This document shows, in pieces, positions 1 to 8,774 of a stretch of 64,000 bases of DNA; the first letter of the stretch is position 1, and each line of letters begins with the position of its first letter. The DNA is taken from positions 4,216,001 through 4,280,000 of the forward strand of contig NZ_LT629749.1 of NCBI RefSeq assembly GCF_900105065.1, read 5' to 3'. The notes under the pieces are model-generated. The model was not told where the DNA came from. It searched no databases and saw only the letters and a program-made list of their open reading frames with translations. This stretch comes from Friedmanniella luteola (GTDB lineage Bacteria > Actinomycetota > Actinomycetes > Propionibacteriales > Propionibacteriaceae). The translations under genes and the position numbers were made by a program.

Positions 1-46
1 AGTTTCGCGGGCACCCGGTGAGGGTGCAGCGAGTAGGGCCCAGCAA

Positions 47-120
47 GGCCCCGTAGCGCAGTTGGTTAGCGCGCCGCCCTGTCACGGCGGAGGTCGCGGG
101 TTCGAGTCCCGTCGGGGTCG
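47..120 (+). tRNA. tRNA-Asp (anticodon GTC)
   Basis: A 74-nt cloverleaf decodes aspartate codons. The acceptor stem pairs 47-53 with 113-119, with one G-T pair, and the discriminator base is G120. The anticodon arm is CCGCC / loop CTGTCAC / GGCGG, placing GTC at 81-83. The T arm carries GGTTCGAGTCC. CCA is not encoded, which is common in Actinobacteria. It lies 88 nt before tRNA-Phe on the same strand, so the two may share a transcript. Confidence 0.96.
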
Positions 121-208
121 CGAGAGCGGTGATGTCTCCATCCGGAGGCTCACCGCTTCTGTGTTCGTCAGCCGGTGCGGGAGCAGTCCCCCGCCGGCTG
201 CCGGGCTC

Positions 209-282
209 GGCCAGGTAGCTCAGCTGGTAGCAGCGTTCGCCTGAAAAGTGAAAGGTCGCCGGTTCGAACCCGGCCCTGGCCA
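209..282 (+). tRNA. tRNA-Phe (anticodon GAA)
   Basis: A 74-nt cloverleaf decodes phenylalanine codons. The acceptor stem pairs GGCCAGG (209-215) with CCTGGCC (275-281), with discriminator A282. The anticodon loop CTGAAAA (241-247) puts GAA at 243-245. The D arm has the usual AGCTCAG and the T arm GGTTCGAACCC. The two bases after the discriminator are CC, so CCA is not fully encoded. Confidence 0.96.
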
Positions 283-633
283 CCTTCTCCCCCCGCCCGG
301 CGTGGCAGCGCGCCACCCGGACCCGCTCCTCGGGCCGGACGGCGTAGCCCAGACCCTCGTCCCCCCGGGCCGTGCATCCAAAGCGTCGACGGGCTCCGAA
401 TCCTCCCGTACGGCGTCGGGGACCACCCGTGGTCCGACCGCGCGGCGTGCACGACGAGAGGACACCACCGGTGAGCAGAGGGGCGACGCTCCGGCCTGCC
501 GTGCCCGCCGGGCGCGTCGGTGCGGTGCTGCGCCCCCGACGGGTTCGGTGTCCGGGCACCCGGTCGATTAGAGTGACGGCCACCGGCCACGGGGGCTGGT
601 GAGGTGCTCAGACCACGGAGGGAACCAGCGGTC
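283..633. other. Intergenic region between tRNA-Phe and the sigma factor gene
   Basis: About 350 bases without a supportable gene. Short open frames here have no ribosome-binding site and no recognisable product. A TAnnnT-type -10 element (TAGAGT, 569-574) lies about 60 nt before the sigma factor start, with no convincing -35 partner, and a purine-rich CGGAGGGA at 616-623 is the likely ribosome-binding site for that gene. No tRNA terminator with a T-run is visible. Confidence 0.5.
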
Positions 634-1191
634 GTGACCGTGACGCCGGACGACGACCTGAGCCTGGTCGTCGAGGCGTTCGTCGCGGGCGACGAGCGGG
701 CCCTCGAGAAGCTCTACCGGCGGTTCTCCGCCCTCGTCTTCACCGTCGCCCTGCGCTCCCTCGGCGACGTGACCGAGGCCGAGGACGTGGTGCAGAAGGT
801 CTTCGTCGCCGCCTGGACCGGCCGGCACACCTACAAGGCCGAGCGCGCCAGCATCTCCGCCTGGCTGATGGGCATCACCCGCAACAAGGTGGCCGACACC
901 CACGCCGCCCGCGCCAAGCAGCGCAAGATCCAGAACGAGGTCGGGTCCAACCTGCCGCTGGCGCCCGACACCCTCGACATCGCCGAACGGCTGATCATCG
1001 CCGACGAGATCGCCAAGCTCGACGCGGTCCCCCAGAAGGTGCTGAGGATGGCGTTCTACGAGGACCTGACCCACGCGCAGATCGCCGAGCGGATGCAGCT
1101 GCCACCGGGCACGGTGAAGAGCCACATCCGCCGCAGCCTGATCAAGCTCCGACGCCGGATGGAGGTCTACAGCCATGCACACGAGTCCTGA
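634..1191 (+). CDS. ECF RNA polymerase sigma factor (SigK-like)
   Basis: A 185-residue sigma-70 factor of the extracytoplasmic-function class that directs RNA polymerase to a small regulon. Region 2 occupies roughly residues 15-85, with the VVQKVFVAAW segment. Region 4 (about 125-175) ends in an HTH with HAQIAERMQLPPGTVKSHIRRSL. The GTG at 634 is chosen because GGAGGGA precedes it by about 11 nt; an in-frame GTG at 604 has no ribosome-binding site. The last 17 nt overlap the next gene, a zinc-finger anti-sigma factor, an arrangement typical of SigK/RskA pairs. The assignment to the SigK subgroup rests on that partner and is inferred. Confidence 0.88.
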   Translation: MTVTPDDDLSLVVEAFVAGDERALEKLYRRFSALVFTVALRSLGDVTEAEDVVQKVFVAAWTGRHTYKAERASISAWLMGITRNKVADTHAARAKQRKIQNEVGSNLPLAPDTLDIAERLIIADEIAKLDAVPQKVLRMAFYEDLTHAQIAERMQLPPGTVKSHIRRSLIKLRRRMEVYSHAHES

Positions 1192-1921
1192 CCTCCTCGC
1201 CCTCCTGGCCCTCGGCGAGGACGTCGCGGACGACGAGGACCTGGTGCACGTCGCCGGCTGCCCCGACTGCCGCGCCGAGCTGGCCGCCTTCACCGCCGCG
1301 GCGGGCAGCGCGCGCCGGGCCGGTGAGGCGACGCTGGTCGCCCCTCGCCCCGAGGTCTGGCAGCAGATCAGCCGCGAGCTGCACCTGCACGAGGCCGTCG
1401 CGGCGTCCGGGCCGACCGCCCCGCCGGCCGATCCGCCCGGCCCGGCGGCGCAGCCCGGGGACGACCGGCCCGCCGAGCGCCGGCGCGTCCGGGTGGCCGC
1501 CTTCGTGCTGGCCGCCGCGCTGGCCCTGGCCGTGGGCGTCGGGCTGGGGACCAACCTCGACCGGGTGGGTCCCGGCGCGACGCGTGAGGTGGCGACCGTC
1601 TCCCTGAACGCCCTGCCGGGCTGGCCCGGTTCGTCGGGCCAGGCCGTCGTCGAGGAGGACCGCGACGGCAACCGCACGCTGGTGGTCACGGTGACCTCAC
1701 CGGAGCCGGCCAGCGGGCCCCGCGAGGTGTGGATGTCCACGCCCACGGCGGAGCCGATGATCGCCATGGGCTACCTCCAGGACGGCCGGGGCCGGTTCCC
1801 CATCGCCCCGTCGGTGGACCTGCAGCAGTTCCGGCTGGTCGACGTCTCCCAGGAGCCCGCCGGGGACCAGGACTTCCGCCACTCGGGTGACTCGATGGTG
1901 CGCGGCAAGCTGCCGGTGTGA
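1175..1921 (+). CDS. Membrane anti-sigma factor, RskA-like
   Basis: A 248-residue regulator that should hold the upstream sigma factor inactive at the membrane. The N-terminal cytoplasmic part carries a ZAS-type zinc site (His25, Cys29, Cys32 in HVAGCPDC). A Pro/Ala-rich linker leads to one membrane segment at about residues 106-126, followed by an extracytoplasmic domain of about 120 residues resembling RskA. In characterised RskA systems, regulated proteolysis frees the sigma factor. The gene starts inside the end of the sigma gene (17-nt overlap) and its TGA overlaps the next start, so all three genes are probably translated together. Confidence 0.87.
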   Translation: MHTSPDLLALLALGEDVADDEDLVHVAGCPDCRAELAAFTAAAGSARRAGEATLVAPRPEVWQQISRELHLHEAVAASGPTAPPADPPGPAAQPGDDRPAERRRVRVAAFVLAAALALAVGVGLGTNLDRVGPGATREVATVSLNALPGWPGSSGQAVVEEDRDGNRTLVVTVTSPEPASGPREVWMSTPTAEPMIAMGYLQDGRGRFPIAPSVDLQQFRLVDVSQEPAGDQDFRHSGDSMVRGKLPV

Positions 1922-2697
1922 CCGCGCGGTCGTCCGCCGGGCTCTTCACCAAGCACGCCGACGGCGCCGACCCCGGGTTCTTCGCGGCCGAGGCCGCCGG
2001 TCTGGCCTGGCTGGCCGACGCCGGTCCCGGGGCCGCGCGCGTGGTCGGGGTGCACGCCCTGCACACCGACCGCCTCGTGCTGGAGCGGCTGCATCCCGTC
2101 GCGATGACCCGGGCGGCGGCGCGCGCCTTCGGTGAGGCGCTCGCCCGCACCCACGCTGCCGGGGCCGAGGCGTTCGGGTCCCCGCCGCCGGGACGGCCCG
2201 AGCAGGGCTGGATCGGCCGCCAGCGGATGGCCATGGAGCCGACGCCGACGTGGGGACGCTTCTACGCGGAGCAGCGGGTGCTGCCCTTCGCCCGCGCCGC
2301 TGCCGCGCGCGGGAACCTGTCGGCGGCCGGGCTGCGAGCCGTGGAGCGGGTCGCCGAGCGGCTGGCCGCCGGGGACTTCGACGACGGCCGTCCGCCGGCG
2401 CGGGTGCACGGCGACCTCTGGGCGGGCAACGTCCTCCCCACCGCCGCCGGCGTGGTGCTGGTCGACCCGGCCGCGCACGGCGGCCACGGCCTCACCGACG
2501 TCGCGATGCTGGACCTGTTCGGTGTGCCGGAGCTGCCCGCCGTGCTGGACGCGTACGCGGCGGCCGCCGGCCTGGACGCCGGCTGGCGCGACCTCGTCCC
2601 GTTGCACCAGCTGCACCCCCTGCTGGTGCACGCGGTCAGCCACGGCGCGACCTACGGGGCAGCAGCAGAACGGGCCGCCCTCCACCTCGTCGGCTGA
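1918..2697 (+). CDS. Fructosamine kinase family protein
   Basis: A 259-residue protein of the fructosamine-kinase/ketosamine-3-kinase family. Members phosphorylate sugar adducts on amino groups so that the glycation product falls apart. The kinase-type catalytic loop HGDLWAGN is near residue 164, followed by VDPAAHGGH with the metal-binding Asp. Typical bacterial members are 250-290 residues, so the gene is full length. Its GTG start overlaps the anti-sigma stop (GTGA), tying expression to the sigma/anti-sigma transcript. The true substrate is unknown; other small-molecule kinases of this fold are possible. Confidence 0.82.
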   Translation: MTARSSAGLFTKHADGADPGFFAAEAAGLAWLADAGPGAARVVGVHALHTDRLVLERLHPVAMTRAAARAFGEALARTHAAGAEAFGSPPPGRPEQGWIGRQRMAMEPTPTWGRFYAEQRVLPFARAAAARGNLSAAGLRAVERVAERLAAGDFDDGRPPARVHGDLWAGNVLPTAAGVVLVDPAAHGGHGLTDVAMLDLFGVPELPAVLDAYAAAAGLDAGWRDLVPLHQLHPLLVHAVSHGATYGAAAERAALHLVG

Positions 2698-2741
2698 CCG
2701 ACGGGCGAGGACGACCCGGATCCTGCTGAGGGGGCGACGAC

Positions 2742-4001
2742 CTACTTGCGGATCGCCTTGAGCTTCGGCGTCTCCATGACGTCGCCGACGATGGCGCTGG
2801 ACCGGCTGGGCAGCAGGTAGCGCGAGAACAGGTTGAGCAGCGTCTGCGCCCGGTTGCGGTTGCCCAGCAGGTAGACGATGTGCAGGAAGATCCAGCCCAG
2901 CCAGGCGACGACCCCCTTGAGCTTGAGACCTTGGGGGATCTGCAGCACGGCGTCGCCGCGGCCGATCGTGGCCATCGTGCCCTTGTTGTGGTACTTGAAG
3001 TCCTCCGTCTCCAGGCCCCGGTGCAGGCGGGCGATCTGGTCGGCGGCGAACTTGCCGGTCTGGATGGCCGGCTGCGCCAGCTGCGGGAGCGGGTTGTCCA
3101 CGGTCAGGCTCACGTCGCCGAGCGCGAACACGTTCTCGTGCCCGATGACCCGCAGGTCGGAGTTGACCTCGATGCGCCCACCGCGGCCGATCGGGAGGCC
3201 CCAGTCGCGCAGCACCGGGCTCCCGGAGACGCCGGCGGCCCAGATGACGAGGTCGACCGGGAGGGTGGTCCCGTCCTTGAAGTCCACGTGGTCGGGGTGC
3301 ACCTCGGTGATCGCGGTCTTGAGGCGGACGTCGACCCCGCGCTTGACCAGCTCCTTGTGCGCGTACTGGCGCAGGGTGTCGTCGAAGGGGGCGAGCAGAG
3401 CGTCGCCCATCTCCACCAGCACCACGTGCACCCGGGCCGGGTTGAGCTCGGGGTAGGTCATGGGCAGCGCCTCGGTCTTGAGCTCGGCCAGCTGACCGGC
3501 CATCTCGACGCCGGTCGCGCCGCCGCCGACGACGACGATGGTGAAGGCCCCGGTGTTCGGGCTGGACATGCCCGCGATGATCTCCATCGACCCGAAGATG
3601 GTGTCGCGGACCTTGAGGGCGTCGGCACGGGTGTACATCGACATCGTGTACTCGGCCGCCCCGGGGATGCCGAAGTGGTTGGTCGTGATGCCGGTCGCCA
3701 CGCAGAGGTAGTCGTACCCGACGCGCACGCCGTCGTCGCAGAGCACCTCGTTCGCGTCGTGGTCGATGCCCGTGACGGCGGCGCGACGGAAGCGGACGCC
3801 GGCGTGGCGGGCGGCGAAGTAGCGCAGCGAGTACGTCACGTCACCGGCGTTGAGGCCCCCCGTCGCCACCTGGTAGAGCAGGGGCTGGAAGGTGTTGTAG
3901 GGGTGCCGGTTGATGAGGGTGACCCGGAAACCCTCCTTGGCCAGCTCAGCCGTTGCGGACAGCCCGGCGAATCCTGCTCCGACGACAACGACGTGCGGCA
4001 T
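2742..4001 (-). CDS. ndh: Type II NADH dehydrogenase (NDH-2)
   Basis: A single-subunit flavoprotein that passes electrons from NADH to quinone without proton pumping. VVVGAGFAG at the N terminus binds FAD, and VVVGGGATGVEMAG near residue 162 is the second Rossmann motif for NADH. The segment GVVAWLGWIFLHIVYLLGN near the C terminus is the membrane anchor seen in actinobacterial NDH-2. I chose ATG at 4001 (MPHVVVVGAG, 419 residues); in-frame GTG at 4010 and TTG at 4022 are alternatives, and no start has a clear Shine-Dalgarno. It follows the hydrolase gene within about 20 nt and is probably co-transcribed. Confidence 0.92.
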   Translation of the reverse strand: MPHVVVVGAGFAGLSATAELAKEGFRVTLINRHPYNTFQPLLYQVATGGLNAGDVTYSLRYFAARHAGVRFRRAAVTGIDHDANEVLCDDGVRVGYDYLCVATGITTNHFGIPGAAEYTMSMYTRADALKVRDTIFGSMEIIAGMSSPNTGAFTIVVVGGGATGVEMAGQLAELKTEALPMTYPELNPARVHVVLVEMGDALLAPFDDTLRQYAHKELVKRGVDVRLKTAITEVHPDHVDFKDGTTLPVDLVIWAAGVSGSPVLRDWGLPIGRGGRIEVNSDLRVIGHENVFALGDVSLTVDNPLPQLAQPAIQTGKFAADQIARLHRGLETEDFKYHNKGTMATIGRGDAVLQIPQGLKLKGVVAWLGWIFLHIVYLLGNRNRAQTLLNLFSRYLLPSRSSAIVGDVMETPKLKAIRK

Positions 4002-4018
4002 CTCAGTCACAGGCCCAT

Positions 4019-5047
4019 TCAATCAGTGTCGGGCCCTGCTCCCAAGTGGGCCCGGTCGCCGCTCCCTGTGATGCTGGGCACCGGGCCGTAGGCGCGGACC
4101 CAGCGGGCCGTCGTGGCCAGCACCCCCGCGCGCACCGCGGGCGGGGACAGCACCAGGTCGTGCACGCCCTCCGGCACCCGGACCAGGGTGACGTGGCCGC
4201 CCAGCCGGACCGCCCGCAGCGCGATCTGCTCCACGTCGAGCACCGTGTCCACCCCGCGCAGCCCCTCGTGCCACTTCCGGCCGAAGTCGCTGGCCGCGGA
4301 GGCGAGCACCAGCACGGGCACCTCGATGCCGAGCCCCGCGGCGACCTTCTGGTGACCGACCAGCACGGCCCGCAGCCAGCCGGCCCGGATCGGCGGGCTG
4401 GGGCTGGCCTTGAGGTCGGTGTCGTAGCCCCACTCGCCGCCGTGCTCGGTGTGCAGCACCCGGGCGTAGTAGCCGAGGTCCGGCGGCAGCCGCAGCACCG
4501 ACGTCGGGTTGCGGCTGCCCAGGGCCTCGACGAGCGGGCTGCCCAGCGTCCGCACCAGGGCGGAGCCCTGCAGGTCCAGCCAGGGGGAGTTGAGGACGAG
4601 CGCGTCGACCCGCCCGGGCCGGGCCGCCGTCCAGAGGGCGCTGATCAGGCCACCGGTGGAGTGCCCCATCACGAGCAGCCCGTCGTGGTCCTCGGCGATG
4701 ACCGCCGCAGCGGCGTCGAGCTCCAGGAAGTAGTCGGCGAGGTCGGTGACGAAGCCCCGCAGCTGGCCGAGCCGCAGGCTGCGCCCGTAGCGGCGCAGGT
4801 CGAGCGCGTGGAAGGCGTAGCCGAGGTCGGCGAACGCCTCGGCCAGGTGGGTCTGGAAGAAGTAGTCGTTCCAGCCGTGCAGGTACAGCACGGCGGGCCG
4901 CCGGTCACCCCGCGGGCCGCCGGCGCGGCGGACCAGCGTGGCCACCAGCTCGGTCTCCTCCGGCTCGCCCGGTGCTGGCGTCACGCCCGGCAGCGGCAGG
5001 TCGGTGCTCTCGTAGCCCGGCAGCAGGTCCGGGTGCCATGCCCTCAC
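4019..5047 (-). CDS. Alpha/beta hydrolase (serine aminopeptidase S33 / lysophospholipase-like)
   Basis: A 342-residue alpha/beta-hydrolase. The oxyanion region LYLHGWNDYF lies around residues 54-63, and the nucleophile elbow GHSTGG at 128-133 places the catalytic Ser at 130. A late His in VRVPEGVHDLVLS would complete the triad. No signal peptide or membrane segment is visible, so it should be cytoplasmic. The family includes monoacylglycerol lipases and esterases; the sequence does not reveal the substrate. It sits just upstream of ndh on the same strand. Confidence 0.82.
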   Translation of the reverse strand: MRAWHPDLLPGYESTDLPLPGVTPAPGEPEETELVATLVRRAGGPRGDRRPAVLYLHGWNDYFFQTHLAEAFADLGYAFHALDLRRYGRSLRLGQLRGFVTDLADYFLELDAAAAVIAEDHDGLLVMGHSTGGLISALWTAARPGRVDALVLNSPWLDLQGSALVRTLGSPLVEALGSRNPTSVLRLPPDLGYYARVLHTEHGGEWGYDTDLKASPSPPIRAGWLRAVLVGHQKVAAGLGIEVPVLVLASAASDFGRKWHEGLRGVDTVLDVEQIALRAVRLGGHVTLVRVPEGVHDLVLSPPAVRAGVLATTARWVRAYGPVPSITGSGDRAHLGAGPDTD

Positions 5048-5105
5048 GCGTCCCAGGGTGGCAGAGAGGCTGACGCACGTCGTGCACCGACGGCCCGGTC
5101 GCGCC

Positions 5106-5624
5106 TCAGCGGACCAGGCGCCCGTTCACCGGGTACCGGTAGAGCTCGTGCCGGCTCGCGGCCACGGCCGCCAGGACGGCGAGGACGAGCGAGGCGATGA
5201 AGGCCACCGGGAGCAGCGCGAACCCGATCAGGAGCACCGTGAGGAGGGCGCTCGCGCTCATCACGAGGGTGTAGAGGATGGAGAAGTTGAGCCCTTCGAG
5301 GGCACTCTCCCCCAGCCAACGGCTCCGGTCCTGGAACACCAGGTGGACCACGAGCGGGCCCGCGAACCCGAGGAACGGGATCGAGAGGTGCGCGAGCAGC
5401 GCCCACCGGCTCTCGTCACTCGGGCTCAGCGGCGCGCCGACGGGTGGGCGACCCGCCGACGGCGGGTACCCCGGCCCACCGGGAGCCTGCGGCCCCCAGG
5501 CGGCTGCAGGGCCGGACGGTGGCGCGCCACCAACCCGACCACCGGGCGCGGCCCGAGGATCGGGCTGGCCAGGTGGCGGGGTGTGCGGAGGAGGAGCGGA
5601 CGGCTCCGCGGGCACCTGGCTCAT
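5106..5624 (-). CDS. DUF4870 domain membrane protein
   Basis: A 172-residue membrane protein. The first 80 or so residues are Pro/Gly/Ala-rich and probably disordered. The DUF4870 (Tic20-like) domain follows, beginning SDESRWALLAHLSIPFLGF, with three hydrophobic segments and the typical ending ELYRYPVNGRLVR. The function of the family is unknown. ATG at 5624 (MSQVP) is preferred; an upstream in-frame start at 5648 would add eight residues without a better ribosome-binding site. Confidence 0.8.
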   Translation of the reverse strand: MSQVPAEPSAPPPHTPPPGQPDPRAAPGGRVGGAPPSGPAAAWGPQAPGGPGYPPSAGRPPVGAPLSPSDESRWALLAHLSIPFLGFAGPLVVHLVFQDRSRWLGESALEGLNFSILYTLVMSASALLTVLLIGFALLPVAFIASLVLAVLAAVAASRHELYRYPVNGRLVR

Positions 5625-5663
5625 GCCGCCAGGCTGGCCCGCGGGCATCCGCGGGTGGAGCCG

Positions 5664-5864
5664 CTAACCGGACTTGCGGAGGTCCTCGTAGGCCTCGGGT
5701 TCTTCGCCGTCCCGCTCGGCCAGGTCGGCATAGGCAGGAGGCACCTCGTGACCTTCCGGACCCCGGAGCTCTGCTGCCAACGAGCTGAAGTCCGTGTCGA
5801 ACGCACGGTACTTGAGCTCCCGGGCAACCTTCGTCTGCTTTGCCTTCGCACGGCCGCGCCCCAT
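5664..5864 (-). CDS. DUF3073 domain protein
   Basis: A 66-residue basic-then-acidic protein that begins MGRGRAKAKQTKVARELKY, the hallmark of DUF3073, a small actinobacterial family without assigned function. The acidic C-terminal part (ERDGEEPEAYEDL) is typical. A GAGGGGG motif about 10 nt before the ATG supports the start. It lies 136 nt downstream of purM on the same strand; proximity of DUF3073 to purM/purF is, as I recall, common in Actinobacteria, but any functional link is unproven. Confidence 0.88.
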   Translation of the reverse strand: MGRGRAKAKQTKVARELKYRAFDTDFSSLAAELRGPEGHEVPPAYADLAERDGEEPEAYEDLRKSG

Positions 5865-6000
5865 GTCGGGTCGACCCCCTCGCCTTTGTCCGCCAGCGGC
5901 ACAGCCGCGGCTCAGGATGAATTATGTCGTGGGCCCGATGCTACCCAATGGGGGCAACGGCGCAAAGCACAGGGGCTCCCGCGCGGGGCCCGCCCGGTCC

Positions 6001-7068
6001 TCAGGCGTCCGCGTGCTCCCCGACCAGGTCGACGGCACCGGGGGCACCGGTGCCCGCGAGGCCGACGCTACCGCACACCCACGCCCGCAGGCCACGCTCG
6101 GCGAGCAGCGCGACGGCCGGCCGGACGGAGGCCTCCGGCAGCACCGCCACCATCCCGACGCCGAGGTTCAGGGTCGCCTCCAGGTCGGGCCGGGACACCC
6201 GTCCGACCTCCTGCACGAGGCCGAACACCGGGGGTAGCGCCCACGTCCCCCGCTCGAGCTGCACCGAGCACCCGGCCGGCACCACCCGGGCGAGGTTGTT
6301 GGCCAGCCCGCCACCGGTCACGTGGCTCATCGCGTGCACCTCGACGGCGTCGACCAGGGCCAGGCAGTCGCGGGCGTAGACCCGGGTCGGCTCCAGCAGC
6401 TCCTCGCCCAGGGTCCGGCCCAGCTCCGGCACGTCGCGGTCCAGCGCCCAGCCGGCCTGCTCCAGCAGCACGTGCCGGACCAGGGAGTAGCCGTTGGAGT
6501 GCAGGCCGGAGGACTCCAGCGCCAGCACCACGTCGCCCGGCTGCACCCGGTCGGCGCCGAGGATCCGGTCCCGCTCGACCACGCCGGTGGCGGCACCCGC
6601 GACGTCGTACTCGTCGGGGTCGAGCAGGCCCGGGTGCTCGGCGGTCTCCCCGCCCAGCAGCGCGCAGCCGGCCACCGCACAGGCCTCGGCGATGCCCTTG
6701 ACGATGGCCGCGATGCGCTCCGGGACCACCCGGCCGCAGGCGATGTAGTCGGTCATGAACAGCGGCTCGGCCCCGCAGACGACGAGGTCGTCCACGACCA
6801 TGCCGACGAGGTCGAAGCCGATGGTGTCGTGCACGCCCATCGCCTGGGCGACCGCCACCTTGGTGCCGATGCCGTCGGTGGAGGTGGCCAGCACCGGGTG
6901 CCGCATGGCGGCGATCCGGCCGGCGTCGAACAGGCCGGCGAACCCGCCGATCCCTCCGAGCACCTCGGGCCGGCGGGTCTTGCCGACCCACTCCTTCATC
7001 AGCTCGACGGCGCGGTCGCCGGCCTCGATGTCGACGCCGGCGGCGGCGTAGGCGGACTGCTCGGTCAT
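6001..7068 (-). CDS. purM: Phosphoribosylformylglycinamidine cyclo-ligase
   Basis: AIR synthetase closes the imidazole ring of FGAM using ATP, step five of purine synthesis, in the cytoplasm. At 355 residues it matches the family. It begins MTEQSAYAAAGVDIEAGDRAVELMK and contains the conserved STDGIGTK segment (near residue 55) and LLGGETAEHPGL (near 135). The frame stays open 89 codons further upstream, but ATG 7068 has GAGGAG about 7 nt before it and fits homologues. It follows purF by 40 nt, so purF-purM is an operon. Confidence 0.96.
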   Translation of the reverse strand: MTEQSAYAAAGVDIEAGDRAVELMKEWVGKTRRPEVLGGIGGFAGLFDAGRIAAMRHPVLATSTDGIGTKVAVAQAMGVHDTIGFDLVGMVVDDLVVCGAEPLFMTDYIACGRVVPERIAAIVKGIAEACAVAGCALLGGETAEHPGLLDPDEYDVAGAATGVVERDRILGADRVQPGDVVLALESSGLHSNGYSLVRHVLLEQAGWALDRDVPELGRTLGEELLEPTRVYARDCLALVDAVEVHAMSHVTGGGLANNLARVVPAGCSVQLERGTWALPPVFGLVQEVGRVSRPDLEATLNLGVGMVAVLPEASVRPAVALLAERGLRAWVCGSVGLAGTGAPGAVDLVGEHADA

Positions 7069-7108
7069 CTGGCTCCTCGGGTCTGGGCGGCCTGGGGCGA
7101 CCGGTCGG

Positions 7109-8677
7109 TCAGGGGCGGCTGAGGGCGTCGGCGGCCCCGACACCGGCGACGGCGCTGTGCAGGCCGTCGACGTCGGTCCGCGTGCCCTCGTCGGCCAACG
7201 GCCGGCCCATCCGCTCGCTGAGTGGCAGCTCGACCGGGTAGACGCCGTCGAAGCAGGCCCGGCAGAGGTTGTCCATGCCCACCTCGGTGGCGTCGACCAG
7301 CCCTTCGAGGGAGACGTAGCCGAGGGAGTCGGCACCGATGGACCGGCAGATCTCGTCGGTGTTGAGCCCGGTGGCGATCAGCTCGGCCCGCGACGCGAAG
7401 TCGATGCCGTAGAAGCAGGGCCACTTGACGGGCGGGGACGAGATCCGGACGTGGATCTCCAGCGCGCCGGCCTCGCGGAGCATCCGGACCAGGGCGCGCT
7501 GGGTGTTGCCGCGGACGATCGAGTCGTCGACGACCACCAGCCGCTTGCCGGCGATGACGTCGCGGAGCGGGTTGAGCTTGAGCCGGATGCCGAGCTGGCG
7601 CAGCGTCTGGCTGGGCTGGATGAACGTGCGGCCGACGTAGGAGTTCTTGACCAGACCCTGCCCGTAGGGGATGCCCGACTGCTCGGCGTAGCCGATGGCG
7701 GCCGGGGTCCCCGACTCCGGCACCGGGATGACCAGGTCGGCGTCGACGGGGAACTCCTTGGCGAGCGTGCGGCCCACCTCGACCCGCACGGAGTGCAGCC
7801 GCTTGCCCGAGATGGTCGTGTCCGGGCGCGCCAGGTAGACGAACTCGAAGAGGCAGCCCTTGGGCGCCGCCTCCGCGAAGCGCGAGCTGCGCAGGCCGGC
7901 GGCGTCGACGGCGATCATCTCGCCCGGCTCGATCTCGCGGATGAAGGATGCGCCGACGATGTCGAGGGCCGCCGTCTCGCTGGCCACCACCCAGCCCCGC
8001 TCGAGCCGGCCGAGGACCAGCGGGCGGATGCCCTGCGGGTCGCGGGCCGCGTAGAGCGTCTCCTCGTCCATGAACACGAGGCTGAAGGCGCCCCTGAGCC
8101 GGGGCAGCACCTCGGCGGCGGCCTGCTCGATGGTCATCCCCGGGTAGGTCGCCATCAGCGCGGTGACCAGCGACGTGTCGTTGGTGGAGTCGTGGGTGCC
8201 CTGGTGGGACCAGCTGTGCGTGATGCCGCCCGGGACCAGCGACTCGTCGAGCCGGTCCCGCTCGGCCAGCCACTGCTCCAGCTCCGCGGTGTTGGTCAGG
8301 TTGCCGTTGTGCCCGAGGGCGAGGCCACCGGACGCGGTGGGCCGGAAGGTGGGCTGCGCGTTGTTCCACACGCTGGCGCCGGTGGTGGAGTAGCGCGCGT
8401 GGCCGATCGCGAGGTGGCCGCGCAGCGAGTTCAGGGTGGTCTCGTCGAAGACCTGGGAGACCAGGCCCATGTCCTTGAAGACCATGATCTGGGAGCCGTT
8501 GCTGACCGCGATGCCGGCGGACTCCTGCCCGCGGTGCTGCAACGCGTAGAGGCCGAAGTAGGCGAGCTTGGCGACCTCCTCACCCGGAGCCCAGACGCCG
8601 AAGACCCCGCAGGCGTCCTGGGGTCCGCGGTCCTGGGGGTCGAGGTCGTGGTTCAGCCGGCCGTCTCCGCTCACCAC
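7109..8677 (-). CDS. purF: Amidophosphoribosyltransferase
   Basis: Commits PRPP to purine synthesis by adding ammonia from glutamine. The N-terminal class II glutaminase starts at Cys23 (CGVFGVW), preceded by a 22-residue propeptide that must be removed to free the catalytic Cys. The C-terminal phosphoribosyltransferase domain has the PRPP loop RLVVVDDSIVRGNT. C-terminal cysteines in the DNLCRACFDGVYP segment suggest the iron-sulfur-containing type. There are two tandem GTG start codons (8677 and 8674). It is the first gene of the purF-purM pair and stands divergently from the TagF-like gene. Confidence 0.96.
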   Translation of the reverse strand: MVSGDGRLNHDLDPQDRGPQDACGVFGVWAPGEEVAKLAYFGLYALQHRGQESAGIAVSNGSQIMVFKDMGLVSQVFDETTLNSLRGHLAIGHARYSTTGASVWNNAQPTFRPTASGGLALGHNGNLTNTAELEQWLAERDRLDESLVPGGITHSWSHQGTHDSTNDTSLVTALMATYPGMTIEQAAAEVLPRLRGAFSLVFMDEETLYAARDPQGIRPLVLGRLERGWVVASETAALDIVGASFIREIEPGEMIAVDAAGLRSSRFAEAAPKGCLFEFVYLARPDTTISGKRLHSVRVEVGRTLAKEFPVDADLVIPVPESGTPAAIGYAEQSGIPYGQGLVKNSYVGRTFIQPSQTLRQLGIRLKLNPLRDVIAGKRLVVVDDSIVRGNTQRALVRMLREAGALEIHVRISSPPVKWPCFYGIDFASRAELIATGLNTDEICRSIGADSLGYVSLEGLVDATEVGMDNLCRACFDGVYPVELPLSERMGRPLADEGTRTDVDGLHSAVAGVGAADALSRP

Positions 8678-8774
8678 CGGAGTCTAACGGCCGGTGACCC
8701 GGCCCCTCCCCCGCGTCCGGCCCCCTGCCCTCGGCCTCCCGGCGGGGGGCGGCCCGGCCACTAACCTTCTCGGC

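Noticed and set aside
7069-7335. An 89-codon N-terminal extension of purM
   Set aside because: It is out-of-frame purF sequence, low complexity, and ATG 7068 has its own GAGGAG ribosome-binding site and the family N terminus.
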